Positions 33,128 to 44,429 are shown, numbered from the stretch's first letter. The stretch is 64,000 nucleotides of DNA from Cepaea nemoralis (GCA_014155875.1 JACEFZ010022361.1:1-64000), one strand, 5' to 3'. The notes: generated by a model from the sequence alone, not told the origin. Numbers and translations are program-made.

Positions 33128-34455
33128 CTATATCTGCAATGTCGTCTTTTGCATGAATTGAACTGTTTTTTTCAGTTCACACAGTGGTCCATAGAGTTTA
33201 TCTTCCACTGTCGTCTCTCTAGGCCAGAAGGTTTGCCTAGATATGTTATATTTTGGGCAGTCTTGGAGTATGTGCTCTGCTGTCTGCGACGCCAATCCAC
33301 ATGTGCACATGGCTGTTTCACCAATCTTGAATTTTGTATACATGTGGTTGCGTAATCTATTGTGTCCTGTTCTGAGGCGCAGAATAATGACTTGTTCTGG
33401 TCTGTCCATAATGTGGTAGTCATCTTGAGCAGGTTTTGGTGGCTTTCTGACTGATTTGATCATTCTTTTCTTTTGGTGGTATGTAACGGGCACATCAGGC
33501 TGTTCTTCTTTGGCTCCTTCCTTAGCCAATTGATCAGCTCTGTCATTTCCGGGTACTCCACAGTGGGATGGTATCCACTGTATGGTGACTTTATGCTGAC
33601 TGCTAAGTTCAGAAAGTAGTGTCCTTAGTACTGGCAATTTCCCAGAGAGGAGCGCCTCGAGTACTGATTTTGCATCTGTTAGTAGCACCACAGGTTGTGT
33701 ACCATTGCTGTTATTTAGTAATTTCTCTGTTGCTATCTTGATTGCCTCATTTTCGGCATCATAGTTATGGCAGTACTTTCCTGACGGTACTCTGGCTGTG
33801 TCCCTAGTATTATTTGGGTATTCTATGTACACTCCATTTCGAACAGCATTTTGTGCTGACCCATCTGTGTAGACTCGGATCCAGAGGTCCTGTGGGTATT
33901 CTTCATCAAGGAAGCTGAGAGTGGCTGTTCTGCGCTGCACACTGTTCTGTTCTTCCTTGTCAAATATTCCTCTCACTTTTGTCTGGATTTGTAACGATAG
34001 TCTATGCTCATCTTTCCATGGAGTTCGCTCTGGAATAGTTGTTAGGGGGATACCAACTGTGGGCAGATCAGTGGTTTCTCTGCAGAGTCGTTTGGCCTGG
34101 TGGATAAAACTACTTCTTTTCAACCGCCCCAAAGCTAGGTTTTCAAATCTGTTCTTCATAGGGTGGCCTGGCAAGCTGAGGAACTTTTCTGCTTGTATTA
34201 GCGTTTTCGTATCTCTGCGCTCACTCAGTGCCTGTGTCCTCCCCATCTTCTCCATTTCTACTATAGGGGTTGATCTCATCCCTCCTGTGGTGACTCTAAG
34301 TGCTTGATTTTGCACCTTGTCCAGCTCTTGTAGTGTAGTTTTTGATGCTGAACACCACGCAGTTGACCCATATTCCAGGTGTGGTCGTATGCTCTGTTGG
34401 TAAACTTTGCTAAGTATTTTCGTACTGGCTCCCCATGTGGTTCCACTTAGCTTCT
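33128..34455 (-). pseudogene. Retrotransposon RNase H and C-terminal finger
   Basis: Begins in-frame at about 34455 (KLSGTTWGASTKILSKVY) and continues to a stop at 33128. The early part is the RT connection (IRPHLEYGSTAW, ALRVTTGGMRSTP). RNase H blocks are WIRVYTDGSAQNAV (first Asp), YDAENEAIKIA (Glu), VVLLTDAKSVLEAL (second Asp) and IQWIPSHCGVPGNDRADQLA (His and last Asp). The C-terminus has MCTCGLASQTAEHILQDCPK, a CCHC-like finger. The ATG-initiated reading from 34513 is a consequence of the frameshift. Confidence 0.88.
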
Positions 34456-36048
34456 CAGGATGGCTATTTTCCTTCTGGCTTTTGCTACTGCTTTGTTGAT
34501 GTGCTTTCTCCATGTCAGCTTGCCATCAAATGTTACTCCAAGGTATGTTGGTTCTTTATCTTCTCTTAGGGGTGTTCCATTTATCTGGATGATCCCTGCC
34601 TTTTGTTTTGGAGAGAGTGTAAATAGGGTGGTGCTGCACTTGTCAGTGTTTATGCTGACACACCATCTATTTGCCCATGCAGCAAATGTATCTACAGCTC
34701 TTTGTAGCAATATGGTGGCCACTGATGCATATTCATTTGTGCTCCATAGAACCAGGTCATCGGCGTACATTGCCGCTTTAATTCCATGCGGTAGGTGAGC
34801 AACAAGATCATTGATGAAGATTAGAAAAAGTGTGGGGGACAAGACCCCGCCCTGGGGGACACCGTGACGCAGTAGTACTTTCTTGCTCTTGAGTCCGTCT
34901 ATCTGTACTCGGGCTCTTCTGTTGTGCAAGTATGCTTTCACCCATTTGTACATTCTTCCATTGACTTTGCAGTTTCTCAGTTTCTTCATCAGACCTTCTT
35001 TCCAGACTTTGTCAAAGGCTTTCTTCAGATCTATCCATGCCGCAAGCACCAGCTTCTTCTCTTGGAATGCATCCTCAATTTCTTGAGAGAGGTAGGTTGT
35101 CTGATCTTCCGTAGAGTAGCACTGCCTAAAGCCAGCCTGCTGTGGCACAAGGATGTTTTTACTTTCAATGTACCACTGCAGTCTGTGATTGATGATGCGC
35201 TCCAGTGTTTTGCAGAGACAGCTGGTGAGGCTAATTGGTCTGTAGCTAGAGGCAATGGATCCATCTTTCCCTGATTTTAGGAGGGGTATCATGATTGCTT
35301 CTCTCCAGGCTTGTGGAACACTGCCTAAGGTCCAGCTGTTATTGAAGATCTGCAACAGCTTTGTTTTGGCCTCTGTTCCTAGGTTCATGATCATTTCATT
35401 GGAGATACCATCAGCTCCTGGTGACTTTCTCATTTTCAGTTTTGATATGGCTAGCTCCAGTTCGCTGATTGTGATGGGTGCCTCCAGAACCTCATGTACT
35501 ATTTCCTTCTGTCCTGTATGTTGTCGTTTCTCTCGAATCTCTTGTTGTTTCTCTGGACTAATTTTGATATTGCTATCTTGTGCGAACGAGTCCGCAAAAT
35601 GGTCAGCTGCTTGCTTTCTTGTTAAGATTTTTCCATCTTTATGTAGTGCAATTTTTGAGTTTCTCCCTGTGCCCTCGTTATTAAGCTGTTTTATTAGCTT
35701 CCACAATTTCCGTGTGTCTCTTTCAAAGTTCAGAGACTCCGTTTTCTCCTGCCAGCTTTTCCGTCTAGCCTGCAGCTTGGCCCTTTGAAATTTGGCTTTT
35801 GCATGCTGGAATTTATTGTGGTGCTCTTGGCTGGGTGTGGCCTCTGCTTGCTTTCTACACACTTCAACATCATTATGCAACTGTTCCAGTTCACTACTCC
35901 TGTAGGGTTTATATTGTTTACGGGCTCCTCTTGGTACTGTTTCTCGCGCTGCCTGTAGTATGCATTTCCCAAACTCTTCAACTACTTTATTTATGTCTTT
36001 CTCAGTGTTCAGGTTTCTAACCAGTATGCTGGTGCTATGCTTGTACAT
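34447..36048 (-). pseudogene. Retrotransposon reverse transcriptase domain
   Basis: 533 residues in phase with the endonuclease frame. RT blocks in order: LKMRKSPGADGISNEMI (about 209), MIPLLKSGKDGSIASSYRPI, LVPQQAGFRQCYSTEDQ, AAWIDLKKAFDKVW, GVPQGGVLSPTLFLIFIND and the catalytic AMYADDLVLW, then the thumb (YLGVTFDGKLTWRKHI). The frame ends at AILRS*, where adding one base near 34455 would join it to the RNase H frame (reading IL-R-KLSGTTWGAS). All catalytic residues (D in WIDL, DD in YADD) are present. Confidence 0.9.
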
Positions 36049-36066
36049 TGCCCAGTCTGCTTTCTT

Positions 36067-36948
36067 TTAGTTCCACCTCGAGAGGGTGCTGCTTTCACTT
36101 ACAAGCTCATTTTCTACGGTTAGAAAGACTGGCCGATGGTCACTGCCACCAAGTTGTTTCCCAACAATTCGTGTAATGTTCCACTCCAGGTCTGGTGAAT
36201 GAAAAGCCAGGTCAGGTGTAGTTGTAGAGTGCCATGATCTCGAGTAGAAAGTATGTGGGTCGGACGGCTTGTTAATCAACATGAATCTATTCTCATCCTG
36301 CCAGTCTTCCAGTCTCTCTCCTCTCTGGTCCATGTGATCATAGCCCCAGCTCTGCGAGTGGCTGTTGAAATCGCCACACACAATCATTTTTTCTTTTAGT
36401 GGTAGAGTGTCCAGTGCCTGTGGGCGGTCACTTGGACAGTAGTAATTGATCAGATGTAGATCTGTATTACCTGTCTTAAGTTTAAGTGTCTGATACTCAG
36501 CCCCTTCCATGTAGACTTTGATTTGGGAAGCAATGATGTTATTTCTTACAAGGGTCAGTATCCCACCTTTTCGCCTGTCCTTTCGGTCAGATCGGTAACA
36601 CTGGTAGCCTCTGATTTTGAAGGCTATATTTTCATTGAGGTGAGTTTCTTGCAAGCAACATATGCTTACTTTTTCTTGGTCCAAGATTTTTTCTAATTCT
36701 ATTTTTTTGTTGCTGACTCCCTCCGCATTCCAATGCATTATTTTAAGTCTTCGTTTAGTATGGCCAGTCGTCCTATTCTCATGTCCCCTGGCTCCACAGG
36801 ACATCTGAGAAGGACCTCCAGTAGTTGGGGTTGGACCCTTTCGAGACATAGGGCCCGGCACTGCACCTGCCTGGGGGTCCAAAGCAGGGCGAGCACCATA
36901 ACGATTAGCAGTAGTCGACATATTCCATTTTGCGTGATTGCGTGGCAT
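36067..36948 (-). pseudogene. Retrotransposon AP endonuclease domain
   Basis: 293 residues. The N-terminal 70 are Gly/Pro/Arg-rich. The APE domain runs from about residue 70: LKIMHWNAEGVSNKK, CCLQETHL, GGILTLVRN, INYYCPSDRP, VCGDFNSHSQSWG and GSDHRPVF are the metal- and DNA-binding blocks in the right order. The frame closes with TAA at SRWN*KKADW. The RT frame that follows is in the same phase (start-to-start 900 nt), and copy 2 has AAC-AAC (NN) where this copy has AAC-TAA. So the stop is a mutation in what was one polyprotein. Confidence 0.88.
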
Positions 36949-37307
36949 CCTGATTTCTGTGGTGCGCCTCTTGGCTGGTTGCCTCCGTCTTCAGCACCTT
37001 TCTTTGCTAGAGCAGACTTTGGTCTCACTCGAGTGTAGATGTGTACGCGCGCACACGCCTGTCTGCGCATGCATGTACGTGCATACACATCTAGAGCATA
37101 CTGGTTATTTTCCGGCGCCAGAGACTCGCCGTCGCCCCTTCTCCTGTTAGTTTAAACGGGCCCACCACGTGAAGGCCAGGAGTTGGACTTTTGCTGCATA
37201 GGTTATGTATTCACGCGCCATTGAGGTATTTAAGCAATGTTGGGCGCTCACCCCAACACCGCGCCTCGGCTACATACAGCAACATTTGGAACCCTTTTGG
37301 CTATTCT

Positions 37308-37614
37308 AATTTCTTTCACATATTCTCACACTTTGACTATGCTGTATTTCTTTATGTCCCAGATATATTAAGTTCCTGGCATAGTGCAATAATGTAACTT
37401 AATATGATGAAAAATAAGTATGTCAGTAAGGCGTAAAGTAATCATATTGTTTGCTTTTGTGGTGGCCATTTTGAAAAAGCTAATTATAATTAGCAGAGTT
37501 ATTATATAACCTATATGCTAACAATTGTCCCATACCACTGTGACATAGATAAGCAAGCTGTTCAGTGAACTTAAGTCATATATGAGGAAAACCTAAACTA
37601 ACCTTAACAACAGG
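37308..37614. other. No gene recognised (Axin intron 1)
   Basis: AT-rich intron sequence beyond the LINE target duplication. Confidence 0.45.
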
Positions 37615-38700
37615 GAGACCAGTATTTGGGAATAGTATTTCCAATTACAACTGTGAGCCAGTATACTCCGACAAAGCAGTTTGATGATCTGGAATTCACT
37701 GACAACATTGTCCTCCTGTCCCACACATGAAATGCAGATTCAGGATAAACAAAATACCTGCATGGGGGATCACAATTAGATCTAAAAATGCATAGGGACA
37801 AAGATAATGAGAGTGAATTAAGCACATGATTACGTCTTCCTCTGTGAAACCTCACTTCTAGAGGTGGAATCATATACCTTTTTAGGGAGCAATGTAGACA
37901 AGGTTGGGGGGGGGGGGGAACAGATTGAAATATTAAAATATAATACAAAAGGCAAAATGAGCTTTCTTAGCACTAGAAAATTAGTGGAAAATAAAAGAAG
38001 TTAAAACTAATACTAAACTTAGAATATTTAACTCTAAGGTTAAATCAGGAAATTGAAGGTTAGCAGATCTCCTGTCCACTAAGCATACTGATAAATAGTA
38101 CATCTCTGAAACAAGTTAAAGAATTAATATATCTTGGAAGTATGATCACAGAAGATGGCAGGATAGACAGAAATCGAAATGAGATGTCAGAAAGCAAGGT
38201 GCTTATATATCAACTATGACCCACACTGAAACATCCAAACATACCTATGTCCGCAAAACAACAGGTACTAAATAGCATATTCACACCAATCTTATACTAC
38301 CAATGTCAAACTGTGACATTATCCAAATCACACTTTCACAAAATCAACACCTGTGAGGTCAGATGCTTGATGAGAGCTGCCAACTTAACTATCCGAGACC
38401 GAATAAGAAATGATGTTATCAGACATTAAGTGGGATCAACACCTTGTGCCACATTTATTGAAAGACGAAGATCAAGTGGTTTGGCCATCTCACTAGAATG
38501 CAACACCATCAACTACCAGCACTAGCCCTAATCAAAGAATATCTGCTACGAGAGCAAGAGGACGTCCCAGTTGAAAATCGATTGACGACTTCAAAAACAT
38601 TGTACACACACAGAATGACGCTATCCACCGATGGACACTACCCACCAGATGCTGGGGCGTCAGTTATTCCTCCCTACGATGCCTGACAGCAAAAATGGAA
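37615..38700 (+). pseudogene. LINE fragments, RT active site to C-terminus
   Basis: 37615-38090 matches 31310-32060 and includes FDDLEFTDNIVLLSHT, where the catalytic ADD has become TDN. From 38100 the frame VKELIYLGSMITEDGRIDRN, MSAKQQVLNSIFTPILYYQC and VRCLMRAANLTIRDRIRNDV gives the thumb and connection region, and RRSSGLAIS is a decayed WFGHL. A C12 to G12-like run (37907-37918) interrupts it. Sense to Axin. Confidence 0.65.
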
Positions 38701-38956
38701 GTTGATGATGATGATGTTAAATCATTACTACTGTATGGATCAGAAACACGGAGACAAACACTATTATAATAAACTACATACATTTATTAATTGGTTAATT
38801 GGTGCCTGCGCAGAATAGGGTTGACATGATATGACACAATTACTGAGGTAAAGCTTAGGTCAAGACCGGTTCCAGCGTGTCTAGACATGAGGAAAAGACG
38901 TTATTCCTGATAGTAGTTTAACTAGAAAGTTCTTTCTCTGAAACCCGCAAAGTCAA

Positions 38957-39695
38957 CTAAATGTGGGCAGAACTAAAAACACAAGGAAAGGATAATTAGA
39001 GACAGATGAATAATATGGGCAGAACTAAAAACACAAGGAAAGGATAATTAGAGACAGATGAATAATATGGGGAGAACTAAAAACACAAGGAAAGGATAAT
39101 GAGACAGATGAATAATATGGGGGAGAACTAAAAACACAAGGAAAGGATAATGAGAGACAGATGAATAATATGGGGAGAACTAAAAACACAGGAAAGGATA
39201 ATGAGAGACAGATGAATAATATGGGGAGAACTAAAAACACAAGGAAAGGATAATGGAGAGACAGATGAATAATATGGGGAGAACTAAAAACACAAGGAAA
39301 GGATAATGAGACAGATGAATAATATGGGGAGAACTAAAAACACAAGGAAAGGATAATGAGAGACAGATGAATAATATGGGGAGAACTAAAAACACAAGGA
39401 AAGGATAATGAGAGACAGATGAATAATATGGGGAGAACTAAAAACGCAAGGAAAGGATAATGAGAGACAGATGAATAATATGGGGAGAACTAAAAACACA
39501 AGGAAAGGATAATGAGAGACAGATGAATAATATGGGGAGAACTAAAAACACAAGGAAAGGATAATGAGAGACAGATGAATAATATGGGGAGAACTAAAAA
39601 CACAAGGAAAGGATAATGAGAGACAGATGAATAATATGGGGAGAACTAAAAACACAAGGAAAGGATAATGAGAGACAGATGAATAATATGGGGAG
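38957..39695. repeat. 50-bp minisatellite upstream of Axin exon 2
   Basis: About 14-15 copies of GAGACAGATGAATAATATGG then GGAGAACTAAAAACACAAGG then AAAGGATAAT. Very low divergence between units. It ends about 230 bp before the exon 2 acceptor. Confidence 0.95.
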
Positions 39696-39924
39696 GACAC
39701 GGATAGAGCTGCAAGAGATAGGATGGTTTGGATTGAGTTGGTTGGGAGGATAGGTTTCACTGGGGGAGAAAAGGGGCAGACGAAGAAGACGGCCACCAAC
39801 GATATAAAGGTAAAGGTTGTCAGATTTTTGGGTTTCCTTTACCTTGCATTCTTGTCTTTACAGTGTATTTAATGTCCGCCTCCTTAACTGTTATACACTA
39901 GATTATTTGCCTTTATCACCACAG

Positions 39925-40065
39925 GTCCAGTTTGTACAGATCAAAGACTCCCCCATACCCAGGCCATATTTCGTTTGCCCCAGTTTCAGCCCAGGACAGT
40001 GAATTGCACAGCCTGTCCAGCGACGCGCTCACGGATGACACCATCTCAGTCACAGACAGTAGTGT
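39925..40065 (+). CDS. Axin: Axin, coding exon 2
   Basis: 141 nt joining exon 1 in phase (AG|G restores Arg). It encodes residues 337-383 and most of Val 384: KTPPYPGHISFAPVSAQDSE and LSSDALTDDTISVTDSSV. Vertebrate Axin has APVSA...DSE..SLSSDADTLSLTDSSVDG at the same place, so identity is certain although RGS and the GSK3 site flank it. The acceptor is CTTTATCACCACAG|GT; the donor is AGTGT|GTGAGT. Reading past the donor gives GTG TGA, an immediate stop. Confidence 0.93.
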
Positions 40066-40370
40066 GTGAGTATATGTGGTGTATCGTAGCCAGACAGTAG
40101 TGTGAGAGTATATGTCGTGTATCGTAGCCAGACAGTAGTGTGTGAGTATATGTGTTGTATCGTAGCCAGACAGTAGTGTGTGAGTATGTGTTGTATCGTA
40201 GCCAGACAGTAGTGTGTGAGTATACGTTGTGCATCTAAGCCAGACAGTAGTGCGTGAGTATATGTAGTGTATCCTAGCTAGAAAGTAGCGTGCGAGAGTG
40301 TAGTGTATCCTCGCCAGACGGTATCATGCGAGAGTGTGAGGTGTATCCTCGTCAGACGGTAAGAAAAAGT
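40053..40370. repeat. Tandem array grown from the exon 2 splice donor
   Basis: Eight to nine units of about 36-39 bp, CAGACAGTAGTGTGTGAGTA plus TATGT.GTGTATCGTAGC. Unit 1 is the last 13 bases of Axin exon 2 plus the donor. Units 3-6 keep the exon-like ACAGTAGTG(T/C) and GTGAGT donor nearly unchanged. Later units decay to GCGAGAG and end at GTCAGACGGTAAGAAAAAG. Confidence 0.93.
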
Positions 40371-40394
40371 AAAGCAACCCCCCCCCCCCCCCCC

Positions 40395-40660
40395 CCAAGT
40401 CTCGCATTCCTTAGGGCTACAGTAAGTGCCGCATTCCTTGGGGCCACAGTAAGTGCCGCTTTCCTTGGTGCTACAGTAACTACCGAATTCCTTGGGGCCA
40501 CAGTTAGTGCTGCATTCTTAGGGCTTAGGAGTCGCAATAAACGCCGCATTCTAAGAGACAAATTAAGTGTCGAATTTCTAGAAGCCACACTATTTTTAGG
40601 GGGATATAATAGGTGCCGTATTTCAAAGGGGCCACAGTAAATGCTGTATTTCTATCGGAC
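40395..40660. repeat. 30-31-bp minisatellite
   Basis: About nine diverged units of GCCGCATTCCTTGGGGCCAC plus AGTAAGT, after a C18 run (40379-40397). The FLGATVSAA-type peptide is a repeat translation. Confidence 0.85.
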
Positions 40661-40669
40661 CACGGTTGT

Positions 40670-41742
40670 GACCGTCTGTCTTATGTTTGTCCCGTTTTCT
40701 TCAGCGCAACTATGTCCGAGTCTTTACTGTCTTGTTGGTGTTTGTTGGTGAAGGCTTGTCACCAACGTCGTTCCAATATGTGCAATCGTGTTCTTGTAAG
40801 GCAACCCCTCAACACATTTTGCGCGCACACACACACCCTTTCCCCCTACATACACATATAAAAACCATTGGTTATATACAGCTGCATAAAGGGAGAGTTG
40901 AAAATACACGCCCCCTATAAAATAAGGAAAAGAAAAAACCTTTTTTTTTTTTGTAATGTGTACAATTGTAAGGGCATGACTGGTTCTGAATTCAGGTCTG
41001 GCCTTCCGCCAATCTGACAATCCGTGGAAGTGTTTTCAAGATTTTTATTTCCCTACTCGAACCACTTCCCCACCAGTATTCTGTTCGTGTTGCATGCATT
41101 AGGACTATAATAACGATCACGCCGGGCAATGGAGAAGCGGCGGGGCGTCGTTTTATCTACCTGGTTTCATTATGTTTCCACCTGCTCGCGTACACTGTAG
41201 TCGGCTTTTCTCTCGACTTCAAAGGTAAAGGGAACTGAATATCACCAGCGCTTTTTGCCGGAGAGGCTTAACTGGGATATGAATGGATCGGCATGGTATG
41301 GTATGTGTTAGTACACGCAGGCACACGTGACTGTCCTGAACATATATGTGTTAGTACACGCAGGCACACGTGACTGTCCTGAACATATATGTGTGTGCCT
41401 GAACAGTTATGAGAGAGGGTCTGTCATCATTAACACGCAAAGTAGACTAGGCGTTCGTGTCTCATCGCGGATCTTCATTAAGCATAATCTCTTTCGGTTT
41501 TCCTCGGCCTTTTATGTCAGACACTGGTCTTTCCAATTGTCACGATTTCTTTCAATGCCCCTTCTCTCCCTCTCTTCTCTCTATCTCTCCCATGCTGTCT
41601 GTGTCTACGACCAACACTAGAAGGAAGGAAGATACTGCGCATGTATAAAGCCCCCTCGTCGGTTTTAAACATAAGAGTAGACCGACACGACACTGCCTAG
41701 GTAAACAATTTTTTAAATAATTAGAAAACCAAGTTGTAAAGA
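40670..41742. other. No gene recognised (Axin intron 2)
   Basis: Contains a 45-bp tandem duplication at about 41308-41394 (GTGTTAGTACACGCAGGCAC...GAACATATAT). No supported gene. Confidence 0.45.
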
Positions 41743-41938
41743 AGACGCCGACGTGGCCGAAACGATAAGAGCGCTCGCTCTTAAACTTCCGTTGCTCTGA
41801 TGGCGAGGATGGCGTTCAGTCCCTACTCCGACATTAAGTTTGACTTAAACATTGGCTTCTCGTAGCAATGACAAACTTCTGAATTTAAAATTGCCTGGAA
41901 AATCAACCTGGGGTTGATCGCAACGTCATGCAACGTAA
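41743..41938 (+). repeat. tRNA-derived SINE, copy 3
   Basis: GACGCCGACGTGGCCGAAAC (A box TGGCCGAAACG), TTAAGTTTGACTTAAACATT, a short core AGCAATGACAAACTTCTGAA, and CAACCTGGGGTTGATCGCAA. Collinear with 731-940. Confidence 0.8.
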
Positions 41939-41939
41939 T

Positions 41940-42960
41940 AAAAACCCTATAAAGAATGCTCAGAATGTGTGTGATTCTGGTAGATGCTTATTGGATCCTC
42001 CCCATTGTCACGGAATCCTGGCGCTCTGCCGATGACCACCATTTAGTGGTCTTTGGGAGGAAACTGGAGCTATTACAGAAGTGTCCCTGTGTGCGCAGAA
42101 TGTACCGTAAACAGAAAAACAAACTGATATTCTGGAACTGTTCTATTCGTCTGCCTGCATCTGTTCTGTCAATCTCGCAGGTCAACGCCATTTCCTGGTG
42201 ACCCAGAACTGACGAGGTCAAGGCCACCGTTTAGACGGTATTGGCGCTGCCACGGGACTTCACCCATGTGACGTCACTGACTAATATTATGCGAAGTTTC
42301 CAAATAAAAATTCCAAGGGAAATTAGCGCAAGCTTCGCTGTTGTGTTTTCTGTGTGTGCGTGCGCGCGCCTGATTGGGTTACACATATGCGTGGATGTAC
42401 GAGTTGTGCTAGGTCTTGTGTGTGCGCGCGCGTGCGTGTGTGCGTGCGTGTGTATTGTTGGTTGATGGATGGTTAGACAGACATTTCTGAAATAGTATTT
42501 TACGAATATGTTTATATGTCTTTATGTTGTTGATTCATGGATGCTTGCTTGCTTGCATTCGCTGGCTGTGAAGTCCTGTATGTCGGATGAAGACATCCTA
42601 TTGTCCAACATCAGTGTGATGTCATACAAGACCTGGGGTTTGTGTGAGTATCCGTTGTCGCATGTCTGGCTTATTGGTGTGCAGACTGGAGGTTCCTCGC
42701 CGTGCAGGCAGATACTCTCCGACTTCGGAGGAGGTTGATGGATGAATAGATATACATTTATGAAATAGTATTTTACGAATATATTAAGATGAAATCTTCT
42801 TCGCCGCCTTTTCTCGCCACCCAGGACCCATTGAGGCTATAGTGATCTCGGAGTCGTACTAGTCTACAAAGGGAAAAAAAATCTTGGCACTGAAGATTTC
42901 ACCTGGACTCACTGTGTCTATTACAGAAAACCCACTAACCACTATGTCTCCTCGGCTGCC
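41940..42960. other. No gene recognised (Axin intron 2)
   Basis: GT/GC-rich runs near 42350-42460. A 30-bp phrase TGAAATAGTATTTTACGAATAT recurs in part at 42488 and 42757, so a small local duplication exists. No supported gene. Confidence 0.4.
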
Positions 42961-42972
42961 CGTTAATTTAGT

Positions 42973-43100
42973 GTTAAAAAAAAATAGTTGCATGCCCTTT
43001 TACGGGACGTGGCCATATTTATTGGGTGTTTAAGATTTACTCAGTAGTTCTTACTTTCAGTAGTTTGCCATTGCATTCTGAACGAGGGACTCTCATAGCA
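42973..43100 (-). repeat. SINE fragment
   Basis: Poly-A/T-rich tail, TTGCATGCCCTTTTACGGGA, then CAGTAGTTTGCCATTGCATT and CTGAACGAGGGACTCTCATA: the 3' half of the 250-bp family in minus orientation, truncated at the head. Confidence 0.7.
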
Positions 43101-43158
43101 TCCAAATCAATCTCTCAGATCGCCTTGTGGCTGATGTCGAACTCTCGAGCCAGTATGT

Positions 43159-43930
43159 TCATCCATCCGTCATATGCCATGCCGGAAAGCGTGGGCAGTC
43201 ATGACTTGCCATTTCACTTAATCACCAGAGTCGTGGACCAGCTCAGTGTTCCTGTCTCGACCATGCCACGTGGCCAGCCATCCAGGCATTTACTTCTCGG
43301 TCTTCCCCTTGTTCTGTTCCCTTCGATCTTGCCAGTTGTCACCAAGTTCTCCAGTTCATTTCTTCTCATAACATGTCCAAATAATGTTGAATGTCTACGT
43401 CTAATTTCTCCAATCAATTTACGATTTTCATTTGTTTCCGGTAGTACTTGGTCTTTGGTTGTTCTGTCTGTCCATGGTATTCTTTGCATTTTTCTCAGAG
43501 ACCACATTTATATAGCCATCAGATGTTTTTTCAGCTTGACAGCTCATTGTCCAAGTTTCACATCCATATAAAAGTACTTCAATTTTAATTCACCGCAAAC
43601 AAAGGGAATTCCAGGGCACACGTCATAACCTGGAGTCCCCTTATTCGCGCTGTATCTCGATGTCCATGACCTTGACCTGAATAACGTTGTCGGTGTGCAG
43701 CAAATGGTTTAGTTAGGGTTAGGGTTAGTTACCCTTCGTCGCTCCTTTTTCGCGCCATGACACGCACTGAAAAAAAACTTTAATTGAACGGAGATCCCCC
43801 GCCAGTGCTATATATAGCTGCTAAAGCTAAATATAGCCTCGTGACGTCTGTTGCGGTGAATTAAAATTGAAGTACCAGTACAGGCTCTATGTAGCACCTG
43901 AGCAGTTCAGTCATCCTTATCATCTTCCAA
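43159..43930 (-). pseudogene. LINE C-terminal piece split by a MITE
   Basis: Minus strand: MWSLRKMQRIPWTDRTTKDQ, ENRKLIGEIRRRHSTLFGHV, GKIEGNRTRGRPRSKCLDGW. The element is continuous across 43576/43873 once the MITE is removed: CACATCCATATAAAAGTA joins CCAGTACAGGCTCTATGTAG, just as 14650-14680 reads CATCCATACAAAAGTATAGG then TTCTATGTAG. Confidence 0.75.
43577..43872. mobile_element. 296-bp MITE with perfect 22-bp TIRs and TA target
   Basis: Terminal repeats 43577-43598 (begins CTTCAATTTTAATTCACC) and 43851-43872 are perfect reverse complements over 22 bp. TA flanks both ends (43575-43576, 43873-43874), as in mariner-type elements. The interior has no coding capacity. It includes GTTAGGGTTAGGGTTAG (telomere-like) and TGCTATATATAGC palindromes. 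A related LINE copy at 14650-14680 provides the empty site. Confidence 0.93.
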
Positions 43931-43934
43931 TCAA

Positions 43935-44425
43935 GCTTAGTTGGGGGGGGGGGGGGGGGGTTAGTTGACGCTCCAGCGCCCGATAATCTGGCATTGGATA
44001 GTGTCATTCCGTCTGCTTATACAATATCTTTGATGTGGTCAATCCATTTCCTTCTCGGGCGTCCTCTTGCTCTCGTATCAGATCTTCTTTGATGTAGCGC
44101 CAGTGCTGGTAACTAACTGATAGTGTTGCATTAAAACAAGATGGCCGAACCATTTGATCTTCTGCCTTTTAAATATCTGTGGCAAAGATGTTAGTCCCAT
44201 TGTCTGTCAGATAACATCATTTCTTACTCGGTCTCGGATAGTTGGAGGTTTTTCTCAAGCATCTCATCTCTGCAGGTGTTGATTTTGTGTAAGTACGATT
44301 TGGATACTGTCCCAGCTGACAATGGTAGCATAGGGTTCGTTGGTGTGAATATGCTATTTATATCTGTCGTTTTGCGGACATAGGTATATTTTGATGTTCT
44401 ACTAGTACTACGGGTGATAGTTGAT
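43935..44425 (-). pseudogene. LINE C-terminal piece
   Basis: Minus-strand readings give IRERARGRPRRKWIDHIKDI and a diverged FGHLVLMQH; further right, CRDEML..NLQLSETE. It follows a G18 run at 43944-43961. Same general region as 38100-38600 but opposite orientation. Confidence 0.55.
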
Positions 44426-44429
44426 GTGT

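Larger units (their letters stand above)
33096..37294 (-). mobile_element. Near-intact EN-RT-RNase H non-LTR retrotransposon
   Basis: The 4.2-kb element is bounded by perfect 13-bp direct repeats TTTTGGCTATTCT (33083-33095 and 37295-37307). Its 3' end (left) is a (GAA)n tail. Its 5' end begins GGGTTCCAAATGTTGCTGT, and the second copy at 57348 starts at almost the same base, so this is the true 5' end. After an about 350-bp leader comes one long coding unit: AP endonuclease, reverse transcriptase, RNase H and a CCHC-like finger. No separate ORF1 fits. A single-ORF EN-RT-RNH layout is that of the Ingi clade; this assignment is inference. One in-frame stop and one 1-nt frameshift disable it. Confidence 0.92.

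Noticed and set aside
43700..43735. Interstitial telomere as a chromosome-fusion scar
   Set aside because: The TTAGGG-like units are only about three and lie inside a well-bounded MITE, so fusion is not needed.
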